Shown piece after piece: positions 39,963 through 49,331 of a stretch of DNA of 64,000 bases (position 1 is its first letter; the number at the start of each line of letters is the position of its first letter). The stretch lies in contig NZ_MTKN01000003.1 of the NCBI RefSeq assembly GCF_001975825.1, positions 124,001 through 188,000 on the forward strand, written 5' to 3'. The notes beneath the pieces were generated by a model, which ran no database searches, was not told the origin of the DNA, and saw only the letters and a list, made by a program, of their open reading frames with translations. The DNA comes from [Flexibacter] sp. ATCC 35208. GTDB taxonomy: Bacteria; Bacteroidota; Bacteroidia; Chitinophagales; Chitinophagaceae. The translations under genes and the position numbers were made by a program.

Positions 39963-41208
39963 ATCTCAACAACTTTCTGTCTTCGTCTGTGAGTGGTACA
40001 ATATGGCTGACCAGCTCTACAATGTCCTCCTTCATACCCGCTTCCAGCAGAATACCGAGCAAGCCAACATTGATACGCTGCTGCTCTTTGTTTAATCCCT
40101 GAAATAAACGGGGTTCTATACAGTAAAGACTCTTCACCACCTTGAGCAATGCCTTCTTTTTTCTCCCATCATTGAGTTTTGGAATGATGCCGTTCTTCTC
40201 ATAGTTATCCACCAGTTTCTCTGCCGCTTCTCCATCTACAAAGGCTTTCTGACGCAGTCGCACCAGCTCATGCAGGTGATTCATCAGCGATTTGAATACT
40301 CCATGCTGACGGGTGCGTTCAAACAGGTTTTGAGACAACTCATTATCCTGTGGGTTGAAAGCATCGAAGTAGCGGGATTCTACATACACACTGTGATAAA
40401 ATCCGATCGCATTATTGTTAAATGAAGTGAGGTCCTTGAACAATTCCTTTTGATGGGAGTTGAGGAAGTAAAAGAAGAATTTATCGCCAATACGCTCAGA
40501 CCACCTGACAAAGGTAATCTTGAAATAGTGGTCCTTACCCTCCACATCCTTGATGGGCAAGGTGCCAATATCGCTTTCTGCTATCAGTTGCTGGTAAGGT
40601 ACAGCCACTCCATTGATGCGGATCTGGTATTCCTTTTCCCGGTTCAGCATCAGAAACCAGCCAAACTCTCTTTCCAGGAAGGTCTTAAATTCATCTGACT
40701 GAAAGGAAAAACCAGTCACAGCAAAGAGGTCCGTGAAAGTCACCATGGTGCCGGTAGCACCTTTAGACAGATCCCGGTTGTTGTGCGGATCGAAATAATC
40801 TTTAGAGTTTTTTGTAATGAGGATCTCGTAAGCTTTGAGCTGACCGGTGGTCTGGTCTTTATAGACAGTTTTCCACAATGCTTTTCCACTAAAGGCGGAA
40901 AAGGAGAAACGTCCACGGCCTTTGTTTCCTTTGATGAAGGAAGATGTCTTCTGAAAGGTGGCCTTCTTGATAGAGTCGTTGAAGTTACCGAAGGTCTCCT
41001 TCAGCTGTTCATAGTCGATACCAGTACCATTGTCTGTAATGGACAGACTATGGATAGTATCTATTTCATTTGTTTCAAAAGTGATATCGATGATGGATGC
41101 TGCTGCGTCAAAACCATTCCAGATATATTCTGCCACCGCTTCCATGTAGTCCCGGGGAAGGCCGGAAGACTGTATACCGGTATCTGTAACAGACACTTTT
41201 TCTTTCAT
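39961..41208 (-). CDS. GHKL ATPase (MORC/Hsp90-like), apparently C-terminally short
   Basis: A 415-residue cytoplasmic protein. The Bergerat fold is clear: N-box AEYIWNGFDAAA (26-37), G1 ITDNGTGID, and lid/G2 KGNKGRGRFSFSAFSGK. An S5-like second domain follows (about 180-260), then a helical region. It ends PLTDEDRKLLR next to a terminator. Longer relatives I recall run on from this point into a linker and a nuclease-like domain, so this may be a truncated or minimal form. Such ATPases occur in prokaryotic defence contexts. A TACTTTTG -7-like box lies at 41231-41238. Confidence 0.8.
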   Translation of the reverse strand: MKEKVSVTDTGIQSSGLPRDYMEAVAEYIWNGFDAAASIIDITFETNEIDTIHSLSITDNGTGIDYEQLKETFGNFNDSIKKATFQKTSSFIKGNKGRGRFSFSAFSGKALWKTVYKDQTTGQLKAYEILITKNSKDYFDPHNNRDLSKGATGTMVTFTDLFAVTGFSFQSDEFKTFLEREFGWFLMLNREKEYQIRINGVAVPYQQLIAESDIGTLPIKDVEGKDHYFKITFVRWSERIGDKFFFYFLNSHQKELFKDLTSFNNNAIGFYHSVYVESRYFDAFNPQDNELSQNLFERTRQHGVFKSLMNHLHELVRLRQKAFVDGEAAEKLVDNYEKNGIIPKLNDGRKKKALLKVVKSLYCIEPRLFQGLNKEQQRINVGLLGILLEAGMKEDIVELVSHIVPLTDEDRKLLR

Positions 41209-41249
41209 ATTACGTGCGCATTTAAGTGGGCAAAAGTAATATAAAAGGC

Positions 41250-42221
41250 TTATTCATTCGTTAATATAATCTTACCGATATGTTGGCTGCTTTCCATGAG
41301 GGCGTGGGCTTCCAGAGCTTTATCATATGTAAAAGTTGCATATATGACGGGCTTGTATTTTCCGTTGTGAATAAGTGGCCAAACTTTTTCCAGCAGCTCC
41401 TGCGACAGGGCTTTTCTAAAGGTATAATCACGGGGGCGCAGGGTCGTACCAGTGATAGTGAGGCGCTTCTGCATCATCCTGCCGATGTTCAGCTGCGCCA
41501 TGTTTCCACCCATGGCATTAATGTACACCAGGCGGCCTTCGGTATTGAGTAGCTGAACGTTTTTGTCCAGATAGTCCCCTCCCACCATGTCGAGAATCAC
41601 GTCCATGCCAGTGCTGGCATATGCCTCCCTGAAGTCCTGCTCTTTATAATTGACATAACCGGCGGCTCCGAGTTCCAGGCAGGCTTTGCCTTTTTCTTCT
41701 GAGCCGACGGTTACGTATACATTTGCGTCAAAGGCATGCCCCAGCTGGATAGCAGCAATACCGATACCACTGCTACCACCATGGACCAGCAAATTTTCGC
41801 CGGGTTGTAAGTGTGCCCGCTGAAAGACATTTGTCCATACGGTGGCTATCACTTCGGGCAGACTGGCTGCTTCGGCAAATGAAAGCTTATCTGGTATGGG
41901 TAGACATTGTCCTTCTTTCGCAGTGACATAGGTGGCATATCCACCACCAGCAATGAGGGCACATACTTTATCGCCGGGTTTCCACATGGTCACATCCGGG
42001 CCGCATTCCTTTACGATGCCAGCCACTTCCATTCCCAGGATCTCCTGTACTACGCCGGGAGGAGGTGGATACTTCCCTTTGCGCTGAGAGACGTCTGCCC
42101 TGTTCAGTCCGGCCGCTTTGATTTCAATCAGCACTTCTTCTGCACCCGGTGTGGGTGTAGGGTATTCCTGTAGTTGCAGTACTTCCGGTCCTCCGGGTTT
42201 GGTAATGACGATGGCTTTCAT
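41250..42221 (-). CDS. NAD(P)H:quinone oxidoreductase, PIG3-like MDR family
   Basis: A 323-residue zinc-free medium-chain dehydrogenase. The N-terminal GroES-like domain (about 1-120) contains AAGLNRADVSQRKGKYPPPPG, typical of the PIG3 group. The Rossmann domain has LLVHGGSSGIGIAAIQLGHAF (about 142-162). It reduces quinones or related electrophiles with NADPH. The thioesterase gene ends 3 nt upstream of its start, so the two are co-transcribed. Confidence 0.94.
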   Translation of the reverse strand: MKAIVITKPGGPEVLQLQEYPTPTPGAEEVLIEIKAAGLNRADVSQRKGKYPPPPGVVQEILGMEVAGIVKECGPDVTMWKPGDKVCALIAGGGYATYVTAKEGQCLPIPDKLSFAEAASLPEVIATVWTNVFQRAHLQPGENLLVHGGSSGIGIAAIQLGHAFDANVYVTVGSEEKGKACLELGAAGYVNYKEQDFREAYASTGMDVILDMVGGDYLDKNVQLLNTEGRLVYINAMGGNMAQLNIGRMMQKRLTITGTTLRPRDYTFRKALSQELLEKVWPLIHNGKYKPVIYATFTYDKALEAHALMESSQHIGKIILTNE

Positions 42222-42224
42222 AGC

Positions 42225-42641
42225 TTATGCGTTTAAAATGGGTGCGTCTTTCAGTTTTTCTTTGATAGCATCTGGCAGGAAAGGTCTGCCACCGGTAGCA
42301 GGTACACAGGTGCCTGTGAATACCGCTTTGGTAACGACCTTGTTATTGAGCATGATCTTCTGTTCAAAATGGATCTGCGGTTTGCCACTTCCGTCTGCCA
42401 TGAGCTGACAGGTAACGGTGAATGTATCGTCTCTTTTCAGAGAGCGAACGAACTGGATGGTATATTGAGACAGCACCATATTGATGCCTTTCTGTGCTTC
42501 TTCTTCCAGGCTGAAACCCAGTACGTCTTTGATAAAGTCGTGCCTGCAATATTCCATGTAGAAAGGGTAATAGAGACCGTCCATGATGTTCTGAACGTCG
42601 ATGTGTTCTGGTTTAACGGTGTATTCTTTTACGTATTCCAT
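42225..42641 (-). CDS. acyl-CoA thioesterase, 4HBT family
   Basis: A 138-residue hotdog protein beginning MEYVKEYTVKPEHIDVQNIM. The active-site region HIDVQNIMDGLYYPFYMEYCRHDFIKDVLG has the Asp-X-Q-X..Y arrangement of 4-hydroxybenzoyl-CoA thioesterase relatives. The acyl group is unknown. It leads a two-gene operon with the quinone oxidoreductase. TAGATTTG (42668-42675) upstream matches the -7 consensus, but a -33 box at proper distance is not seen. Confidence 0.88.
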   Translation of the reverse strand: MEYVKEYTVKPEHIDVQNIMDGLYYPFYMEYCRHDFIKDVLGFSLEEEAQKGINMVLSQYTIQFVRSLKRDDTFTVTCQLMADGSGKPQIHFEQKIMLNNKVVTKAVFTGTCVPATGGRPFLPDAIKEKLKDAPILNA

Positions 42642-42844
42642 TGTGTTGGTCCTTTTTCAGTTATAAGCAAATCTACATGAAGGATTCTGATAATATTTCC
42701 CTTTTATCAATATTTGTTTTTGTCGAATTTTTACTACCCTTTTATTCAATTTGTTTTAATAATTTTAATATTATTACTATACCTATCTCCTCCCTGATTT
42801 TTTTCTCTATCGAGTAACAGTGATACCACAACAATGAGATCGTT

Positions 42845-43711
42845 ATGAGGATGGCCAACATTATCGTGTTGCATCAGTACCCTGCTATGGCAGAGAGATT
42901 GATTAGAACGCTATACCACAGGAAATTTGATTTTTATGTACACCTTGACAATAAAGTAGACATCGCTCCTTTTATACCCCTCTCGAGCTTGCCGAATACT
43001 TTTTTTGTTCAGGAACGTAAAACAGTGCATTGGGCAGGGTTTAGTCAGCTTGAGGCCATCGGTGCGTCGCTGCGTGCTATTTTTTCAAGTGGCCGATCGT
43101 ATGACTATGTCAACCTGCTGAGCGGGCAGGACTATCCGATAAAACCGACTGGTTATATTTATGATTTTCTCAATGCTTATATTGGTCACTCTTTCCTTAC
43201 CTCAGAAACACCGCCTACTGCCTGGTGGAACGAAGCGCATCAGCGGTATACCCGATATCACCTGATAGATTACAGTTTCAGGGGAAAACACCGACTGGAA
43301 AATATACTTTCCAACCTTTTACCGCAAAGGGAGTTTCCACTACCCTACCAGCTATATGGAGGGCCTTTAGCTGCTTACTGGACGCTGAGTGGAGAGGCCG
43401 CATTCTACCTAAGCCAGTTCCTGTCTGAAGGAACATGTTATTCATTTTTCAAACACACCTGGGCGCCGGATGAATTCCTGGTGAATACCTTGCTGATGAA
43501 CAGTCCATTAAGCAATATGATCATCAATGACAATTACCGCTATATAGATCGTTCTGGCGGTGGATCGCACCCGAAAGTGCTTACTATGGAAGATCTGAAT
43601 TGTCTGCAGCATAGTAGCCGGCTGTTTGCGAGGAAATTTGATCCCAATATTGACAATCAGATACAGGACGAAATTGATAGAACCATCCTTTATACTAAAA
43701 ATTGGGTTTAA
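42845..43711 (+). CDS. GT14 core-2/I-branching-type glycosyltransferase
   Basis: A 288-residue enzyme of the GT14 family. Blocks are FYVHLDNKVDI (31-41), VHWAGFSQLEAIGASLRAIF, YDYVNLLSGQDYPIKP (the family's most conserved segment), LYGGPLAAYWTLSGEAAFYL and WAPDEFLVNTLLMNSP with the catalytic acidic pair. Bacterial members add xylose or GlcNAc to glycans. It opens a six-gene plus-strand operon for making and exporting a surface polysaccharide. Confidence 0.9.
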   Translation: MRMANIIVLHQYPAMAERLIRTLYHRKFDFYVHLDNKVDIAPFIPLSSLPNTFFVQERKTVHWAGFSQLEAIGASLRAIFSSGRSYDYVNLLSGQDYPIKPTGYIYDFLNAYIGHSFLTSETPPTAWWNEAHQRYTRYHLIDYSFRGKHRLENILSNLLPQREFPLPYQLYGGPLAAYWTLSGEAAFYLSQFLSEGTCYSFFKHTWAPDEFLVNTLLMNSPLSNMIINDNYRYIDRSGGGSHPKVLTMEDLNCLQHSSRLFARKFDPNIDNQIQDEIDRTILYTKNWV

Positions 43712-43714
43712 CCG

Positions 43715-44560
43715 ATGAAAAATAACGAAAGTTGGGACTGGGAAATTAATGCCAATACAAAATGGTTTGATTGGAACCTCCGCGAAATTGTCAGTTACAA
43801 AGATCTCTTGTTCCGGTTTGTAAGGCGTAACCTGATTGCAAGTTATCAGCAGACGGTATTGGGACCTTTTTGGGTATTTATTCAACCGGCACTGACTACC
43901 CTGGTTTACTATATCATCTTTGGAAAGGTGGTAAAGATTTCTACGGGAGGTATTCCGCCCGTACTATTTTATTTGTCCGGGATTCTCTTCTGGAGTTTCT
44001 TTTCCGATTGTTTGAATGGGACGATGTATACTTTTTTGCAAAATGCCAATATTTTCAATAAGGTATATTTCCCACGATTGGTAGTGCCTGTTAGCAATGT
44101 ACTTTCACATAGTATCAGGATAGGTATTCAATTGTTACTTTTTATTGCCATCTACATCTATCATTTTGCCACGATGGGAATACATGGTAATTACTACATA
44201 TTGCTCACTCCATTCCTGTTGCTGTTGACCGCAGGATTCGGTCTGGGAGCCGGCCTGATTATCAGCGTTTTTACCGCGAGATACAGGGACCTGGATTATG
44301 CACTTCAGTTTATACTCAGGCTATTTATGTTTGCCACACCGGTGGTGTACCCGGCATCAATTGTTCCGGCCCGATACCAGTTATTGTTTTGGTTAAATCC
44401 GCTCACTGTCATCACAGAAACATTCAGGGCAGCTTATTTTTCGAATGAACCTGTTCATTACCGCTGGTTGGCACTTTGCATTGTAGAAGTACTATTTTTA
44501 TTAGTGGTGGGCATTACGCTGTTTAAGAAAAAGGAACTTAAAATAATGGACGTTGTATGA
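43715..44560 (+). CDS. wzm: ABC-2 polysaccharide export permease (Wzm-like)
   Basis: A 281-residue permease with an amphipathic N-terminus and six predicted helices, the usual size for Wzm/TagG. Marks are RNLIASYQQTVLGPFWVFIQP, PPVLFYLSGILFWSFFSDCL and the C-terminal LNPLTVITETFRAAYF. With the following ATPase it would move an undecaprenyl-linked glycan across the inner membrane. It overlaps the ATPase gene by 4 nt (ATGA). Confidence 0.94.
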   Translation: MKNNESWDWEINANTKWFDWNLREIVSYKDLLFRFVRRNLIASYQQTVLGPFWVFIQPALTTLVYYIIFGKVVKISTGGIPPVLFYLSGILFWSFFSDCLNGTMYTFLQNANIFNKVYFPRLVVPVSNVLSHSIRIGIQLLLFIAIYIYHFATMGIHGNYYILLTPFLLLLTAGFGLGAGLIISVFTARYRDLDYALQFILRLFMFATPVVYPASIVPARYQLLFWLNPLTVITETFRAAYFSNEPVHYRWLALCIVEVLFLLVVGITLFKKKELKIMDVV

Positions 44561-45765
44561 TAGCTATAAAGGTTGAAAACATCTCCAAATTATACCGTCT
44601 TGGTAATCCAGGTTCTGGCCGGCTTCGGGAGGATATTCGCTTTTGGCTAAAGCGACAGAATGCTGATAAATATTTACTATGGGCGCTGAAAGATATCAAC
44701 TTTGAAATCAACCAGGGAGAAGTCATGGGGTTCATTGGTAACAATGGTGCGGGAAAATCCACCCTGTTAAAAATCATTTCTTCTATAACTACACCTACTA
44801 CGGGCAGCATATCTGGCAGGGGTACTATTGCCAGTCTGCTTGAAGTAGGGTCAGGATTTCATGGAGATCTGACCGGACGTGAAAATATTTTTCTCAATGG
44901 CAATATTCTGGGAATGAAAAGTTCCGAGATAAAAAGGTGTTTCGATGAGATCATTGCATTTTCTGGTGTAGAGGAATTAATTGATACACCTGTCAAGCAT
45001 TATTCAAGTGGCATGTATATGCGACTGGCATTTGCGATAGCCGCACATTTAAATCCTGAAATTCTGATTGTAGATGAGGTACTGGCTGTGGGAGATGTAG
45101 AATTCCAGCGCAAATGCCTGGGGAAAATGAAAGAAATTTCAGACAGAAAAGGAAAGACGGTTTTGTTTGTAAGTCACAATACGCAGGCGTTGCAAAACCT
45201 GTGTGATCGGGTCATCACCTTACATAAAGGGCATATCATTGATTCAGGCAAGCCGGAGACTGTGATTGCCAATTACCTGAAAAGTACAGACAACAATTAC
45301 CTGGAACAAAGGTATGATACGCCAGAATCAGCGCCTGGCAATGATTATATCCGAATCAAAAAAATAGCCATTGAATATGATACGGATATTTTCGATATCC
45401 GTACACCATTTACTACCAGGTTTGAATTTTGGTATAGCGATCCCGATCCGGGTAGTCTGATTGTTGGCATTCATTTATTTAACATGGCCGGTGAATGCAT
45501 TTTTGATGTGGCATCCAAAGGATCAGATCTGCGTGCAGGGCTTATAACGGGGGAATGTAATATACCGGGTAATTTCCTAAACAATGGCGCTTACTATTTA
45601 TCCATTGTTTTTGTAAAAGACACGACGCAGCGGATATTTTATTTTGAAGGTTGTCTTTCATTCAATGTGGAAGATTTCAGGGAGAATACCGCCTGGTTTG
45701 GGAAATGGATGGGGTATGTTCGTCCTGCGTTTCCGGTGATTTTAAAGCAGCAGCATGTACTATAA
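44557..45765 (+). CDS. wzt: ABC polysaccharide export ATPase with substrate-binding tail (Wzt-like)
   Basis: A 402-residue protein: ATPase domain (about 1-240) with Walker A GNNGAGKST (61-69), signature YSSGMYMRLAFA, Walker B ILIVDEVLAVGD and H-loop VSHNTQ. A C-terminal Wzt_C beta-sandwich (about 260-400, ending RPAFPVILKQ) reads a terminal modification of the glycan. This longer type implies export of a fully built, end-capped polymer. Its end overlaps the next gene by 11 nt. Confidence 0.95.
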   Translation: MIAIKVENISKLYRLGNPGSGRLREDIRFWLKRQNADKYLLWALKDINFEINQGEVMGFIGNNGAGKSTLLKIISSITTPTTGSISGRGTIASLLEVGSGFHGDLTGRENIFLNGNILGMKSSEIKRCFDEIIAFSGVEELIDTPVKHYSSGMYMRLAFAIAAHLNPEILIVDEVLAVGDVEFQRKCLGKMKEISDRKGKTVLFVSHNTQALQNLCDRVITLHKGHIIDSGKPETVIANYLKSTDNNYLEQRYDTPESAPGNDYIRIKKIAIEYDTDIFDIRTPFTTRFEFWYSDPDPGSLIVGIHLFNMAGECIFDVASKGSDLRAGLITGECNIPGNFLNNGAYYLSIVFVKDTTQRIFYFEGCLSFNVEDFRENTAWFGKWMGYVRPAFPVILKQQHVL

Positions 45766-47680
45766 AATACACCATATACAATTATCCGCAGTAGATAGTT
45801 TTTCTGTAGAGAAAGGCCGGCATTATGTTGTGGTATGGTCAGGAGAAGTACCATTGGGGCATGTATGGGTTACTTCGCCGGAGGACATTACTGTCAAAAT
45901 ACGGGCTGCTATACAACCTGCACAGACACATTACAGCGAATGTGGTTCATCACTTGCATTTACGGATCAGGCAGTAAGATTATCTGTTGTGATTTGTACC
46001 CGTCACCGGCCACAGTCATTGTATAAGTGCCTGCAATCATTATTATCTGGTCCCGATACTGATTTTGAATTGATTGTGGTGGATAATGCGCCGGAGAATG
46101 ATGAGACATTGCTGGTAGCAAAACAGTTTACCCAGGTGCGATATGTTCGTGAAGACAGGAAGGGGCTTGATATAGCACGTAATACAGGTGCCAGAACAGC
46201 TACAGGAGATATTATAGCTTATACTGATGATGATGTCCTCATTCCGCAAAACTGGATCACCAATCTAAAGGCATGTTTTACAGATCCTTTGATCATGGCA
46301 GTGACAGGGCTTGTGATACCCGCCTCCCTGGATACAAGGGCGCAGTATACATTTGAAAGAAAGTGGGGGTTTAATAAAGGGTATCTGCCCAAGCGGTTTA
46401 ATCACCGGTATTTTCTTGATCACCTTGAGTATGGTGTGCCGGCATGGGATATCGGCGCGGGAGCTAATATGGCCTTTCGGAAAGAAGCATTCCAGGTGGC
46501 GGGGGTATTTGATGAAAGGCTGGATGTAGGAGCTTCGGGGTGTAGTGGTGATTCGGAAATGTGGCACCGCATACTGGCCGAAGGGTGGGATTGTTATTAT
46601 GTACCGGAGTTGTTTGTATATCATGAACATCGTTCTACTGAAGAAGGGTTGCGAAAACAACTGTTCGGTTATATGCGTGGGCATGTCAGTGCACTGCTTG
46701 TGCAATATGAAAATTACCAGCATCCGGGAGAATTAAAGCGACTACGGAAAGGGTTACCCCGATACTACCTGCAGCGATTAATACAATGGATAAAAGGGAA
46801 CAAGGAGGAGTATATCAGGCATATTATCACTGAGATCAGGGGGTGTAAATCTGGTATTCGATTTTATAAAGCACATCAACACCTGCGGCGGCAGGATATT
46901 CAGACATTTCCCTTATGGCTGTTGGAACCGGTTTCAGCAGCGTGGAACCTTGTTTCTGTAATTATTCCCTGTTACAACCATGGGCATTATCTCAGACCAG
47001 CCATTGAGAGTGCGCTGGGCCAAACATGGCCCAATATGGAAGTTATAGTAGTGGATGATGGTTCCAGCGATGATACGGCGGCGATTTGTAAAGAATATGG
47101 AGACCGGGTGAAATACATCTATGTAGAACGTGTTGGTTTATCAGCAGCACGGAATATAGGCGTACAATTTAGTAAGGGGGAATTCCTGATCTTCCTCGAT
47201 GCAGATGATTATTTATATCCAGGCGCTGCTGAGGTAAACCTTTTCTATTTCAGGTACTACCCACAGTTAGCTTTTGTATCCGGTGCACATGACAGGGTTG
47301 ATGCAAACGGGGAATTCATAGCGGAAGTATATAATAGCGGAACCGGGTACCTCTCTTTATTGCAGGGGAACTACATAGGTATGGAAGGTTGCATTCTATA
47401 CAGGAGGGACCTGTTCTTTCATTTTCATTTTGACACAAAACTGAAGGCATGTGAAGATTATGACCTCAACCTGAAAATAGCAAGGCTGCTACCTACTTTT
47501 CATCATAAAGAAAGAATAGCTGCTTACCGGATTCATGGTCAGAATATGTCGGACAACAGGAAAATGATGTTGCAATTCGTGAAGGAGGTATTAAAAAGGC
47601 AAATACCCCTGTTATCAAATGAAGAGGAGCGATTGGCGTTACAATCCGGACAACAAAACTGGAATGCATATTATGAATAG
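45755..47680 (+). CDS. bifunctional glycosyltransferase with two GT2 domains
   Basis: A 641-residue cytoplasmic enzyme. A short N-terminal domain (about 1-65, beginning MYYKIHHIQLSAVDSFSVEK) precedes two family-2 domains. The first (about 73-300) has LSVVICTRHRPQSLYKCLQS, ELIVVDNAP and DDDVLIP. The second (about 400-600) has SVIIPCYNHGHYLRPAIESA, VIVVDDGSSDDT and FLDADDYL. Both keep the DXD-type motifs. Two linked transferases could build a repeating disaccharide. Sugars are unknown. Confidence 0.92.
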   Translation: MYYKIHHIQLSAVDSFSVEKGRHYVVVWSGEVPLGHVWVTSPEDITVKIRAAIQPAQTHYSECGSSLAFTDQAVRLSVVICTRHRPQSLYKCLQSLLSGPDTDFELIVVDNAPENDETLLVAKQFTQVRYVREDRKGLDIARNTGARTATGDIIAYTDDDVLIPQNWITNLKACFTDPLIMAVTGLVIPASLDTRAQYTFERKWGFNKGYLPKRFNHRYFLDHLEYGVPAWDIGAGANMAFRKEAFQVAGVFDERLDVGASGCSGDSEMWHRILAEGWDCYYVPELFVYHEHRSTEEGLRKQLFGYMRGHVSALLVQYENYQHPGELKRLRKGLPRYYLQRLIQWIKGNKEEYIRHIITEIRGCKSGIRFYKAHQHLRRQDIQTFPLWLLEPVSAAWNLVSVIIPCYNHGHYLRPAIESALGQTWPNMEVIVVDDGSSDDTAAICKEYGDRVKYIYVERVGLSAARNIGVQFSKGEFLIFLDADDYLYPGAAEVNLFYFRYYPQLAFVSGAHDRVDANGEFIAEVYNSGTGYLSLLQGNYIGMEGCILYRRDLFFHFHFDTKLKACEDYDLNLKIARLLPTFHHKERIAAYRIHGQNMSDNRKMMLQFVKEVLKRQIPLLSNEEERLALQSGQQNWNAYYE

Positions 47681-48659
47681 CAGGATTCCCGATCAACCAC
47701 CTATTATAGCGCCGCTTTCACCGGAGGTACACAGACCATTATGGTCTGTGATGATCCCAACTTACAATTGTAGCCACTACCTGGAGGCTACTTTAAAAAG
47801 TGTGCTGGAACAGGACCTGGGGCCGGCGCTGATGCAGATTGAGGTGGTGGATGATTGTAGTACAGATGGGGATATTGCAGCACTGGTAGCATCGATTGGC
47901 AAGGGTCGGGTATCGTTTTACCAACAACCGGAGAACCGTGGGAGCCTGCGTAATTTTGAAACATGCCTTAATCGTGCAAAGGGGCATTTTGTGCACTTAT
48001 TACACGGAGATGACTTATCAGGGCAGGGTATTTATCAGCAGGCCACGCAGTTATTTGAACAATATCCTGATGCCGGGGCCATTTGCACGGGTTTTTCATA
48101 CATCAATGAGCAGGGAGCTGAAATTAATAAAAGTAACGTCCTGAAGACGGAGACAGGGGTTATACAGGATTGGCTATTGCAGATAGCTACAGGGCAAAAA
48201 ATGCAGCCACCAGCAGTATTGGTCAGAAGAAAGGTCTATGAACAATTAGGTGGTTTTTTCGGCATTCATTATGGCGAGGACTGGGAAATGTGGGTAAGGA
48301 TTGCCGCGCATTACCCGGTGGTTTATACGCCAGAGCGGCTGGCCTATTACAGAGTACATACATCCAATATCACCAGCAGGTATTTCCTGTCCTGTCAGCA
48401 TATTCTTGATATTTCGAAAGCCATTCACCTGATACAACCTTATCTTCCTGCTACAGAACGTTCCCGTTTAAAACGGCAGGCCCAATATAACTGGTCATTA
48501 TATTTTGCACGAACTACTGATATGACCTATCATAAATACAATGCACCCCTACAAGCGCTTAACCAGGCTGGCAAAGCATTTAAGATGCACCCGAACAAGG
48601 TAACGCTCTATTTTTTATGTAAAATTTTATTGAAAATAATGCTTCGATACAAGCAATGA
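47673..48659 (+). CDS. GT2 family glycosyltransferase
   Basis: The start MNSRIPDQ at 47673, overlapping the previous stop by 8 nt, is the likeliest. Two ATGs in the same frame upstream would lengthen the overlap. The 328-residue enzyme has WSVMIPTYNCSHYLEATLKS, IEVVDDCSTDGD and HLLHGDDLS (the DXD-like site), then YGEDWEMWVRIAAHYPVVY. It is the fifth gene of the polysaccharide operon. Donor and acceptor are unknown. Confidence 0.92.
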   Translation: MNSRIPDQPPIIAPLSPEVHRPLWSVMIPTYNCSHYLEATLKSVLEQDLGPALMQIEVVDDCSTDGDIAALVASIGKGRVSFYQQPENRGSLRNFETCLNRAKGHFVHLLHGDDLSGQGIYQQATQLFEQYPDAGAICTGFSYINEQGAEINKSNVLKTETGVIQDWLLQIATGQKMQPPAVLVRRKVYEQLGGFFGIHYGEDWEMWVRIAAHYPVVYTPERLAYYRVHTSNITSRYFLSCQHILDISKAIHLIQPYLPATERSRLKRQAQYNWSLYFARTTDMTYHKYNAPLQALNQAGKAFKMHPNKVTLYFLCKILLKIMLRYKQ

Positions 48660-48677
48660 ATTTAGTATTTTGTTGTT

Positions 48678-49331
48678 ATGAAATTGCTGACAGAAGCTGA
48701 ATTAATCTGGTCTCCCATTGTGGCGAATAACAAGATGAATCGTAAGCGGGTGGCGATTGGAGTGAATAGTTATGAAAAGGAATTATTTTTCAATCCGTCG
48801 AAGTACCTCGATGATTGCCTGGCGCAACGGGGTGAGGTGAAATGGCTGGATTTATGTTGTGGGGAGGGTAATGCATTGATTCAATATGCGAAAGGATTAG
48901 CGCAGCAATCAGGGGTGCAATTGAAAGGGATTGACCTGGTGGATTTGTTCCAGGAAATACCTCCTTTTATTGGTTGCCTGGAATTTGAGGTACGATCTTT
49001 AGTGAATTGGGTTCCTTCGGAGAAATATGATCTGATTACCTGTGTACATGGTATTCATTATATAGGCGATAAATTGAAGGTGTTAGTGAGGGCAATAGCA
49101 ACGTTGCAACCATGGGGCTTGTTTGTGGCCAATCTTGATCTGAATAATATACAGGGGGTGGATGTAAAGAAATTATTTGCTTTGTATGGGATTGAGTATA
49201 ATAAAAGAAGGAAGCTCCTGACATGTACCGGCCCCCGACATATTGATATCACCTGGACCTATGTGGGTGCTGATGACCAGACCGGGCCAAATTATACAGG
49301 TCAGGAAGCAGTGACCTCTTTTTATCGTTAG
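48678..49331 (+). CDS. class I SAM-dependent methyltransferase
   Basis: A 217-residue Rossmann methyltransferase. WLDLCCGEGNALIQYAKG (about 57-74) is motif I, LKGIDLVDLFQEIP the motif II acidic loop and YDLITCVHGIHYIGDK the post-II segment. It is 18 nt after the last GT2 gene. A methyl cap on the glycan is one attractive role, since Wzt_C domains recognise such caps in other systems; this link is inference. Its stop shares 4 nt with the convergent PPIase gene. Confidence 0.85.
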   Translation: MKLLTEAELIWSPIVANNKMNRKRVAIGVNSYEKELFFNPSKYLDDCLAQRGEVKWLDLCCGEGNALIQYAKGLAQQSGVQLKGIDLVDLFQEIPPFIGCLEFEVRSLVNWVPSEKYDLITCVHGIHYIGDKLKVLVRAIATLQPWGLFVANLDLNNIQGVDVKKLFALYGIEYNKRRKLLTCTGPRHIDITWTYVGADDQTGPNYTGQEAVTSFYR

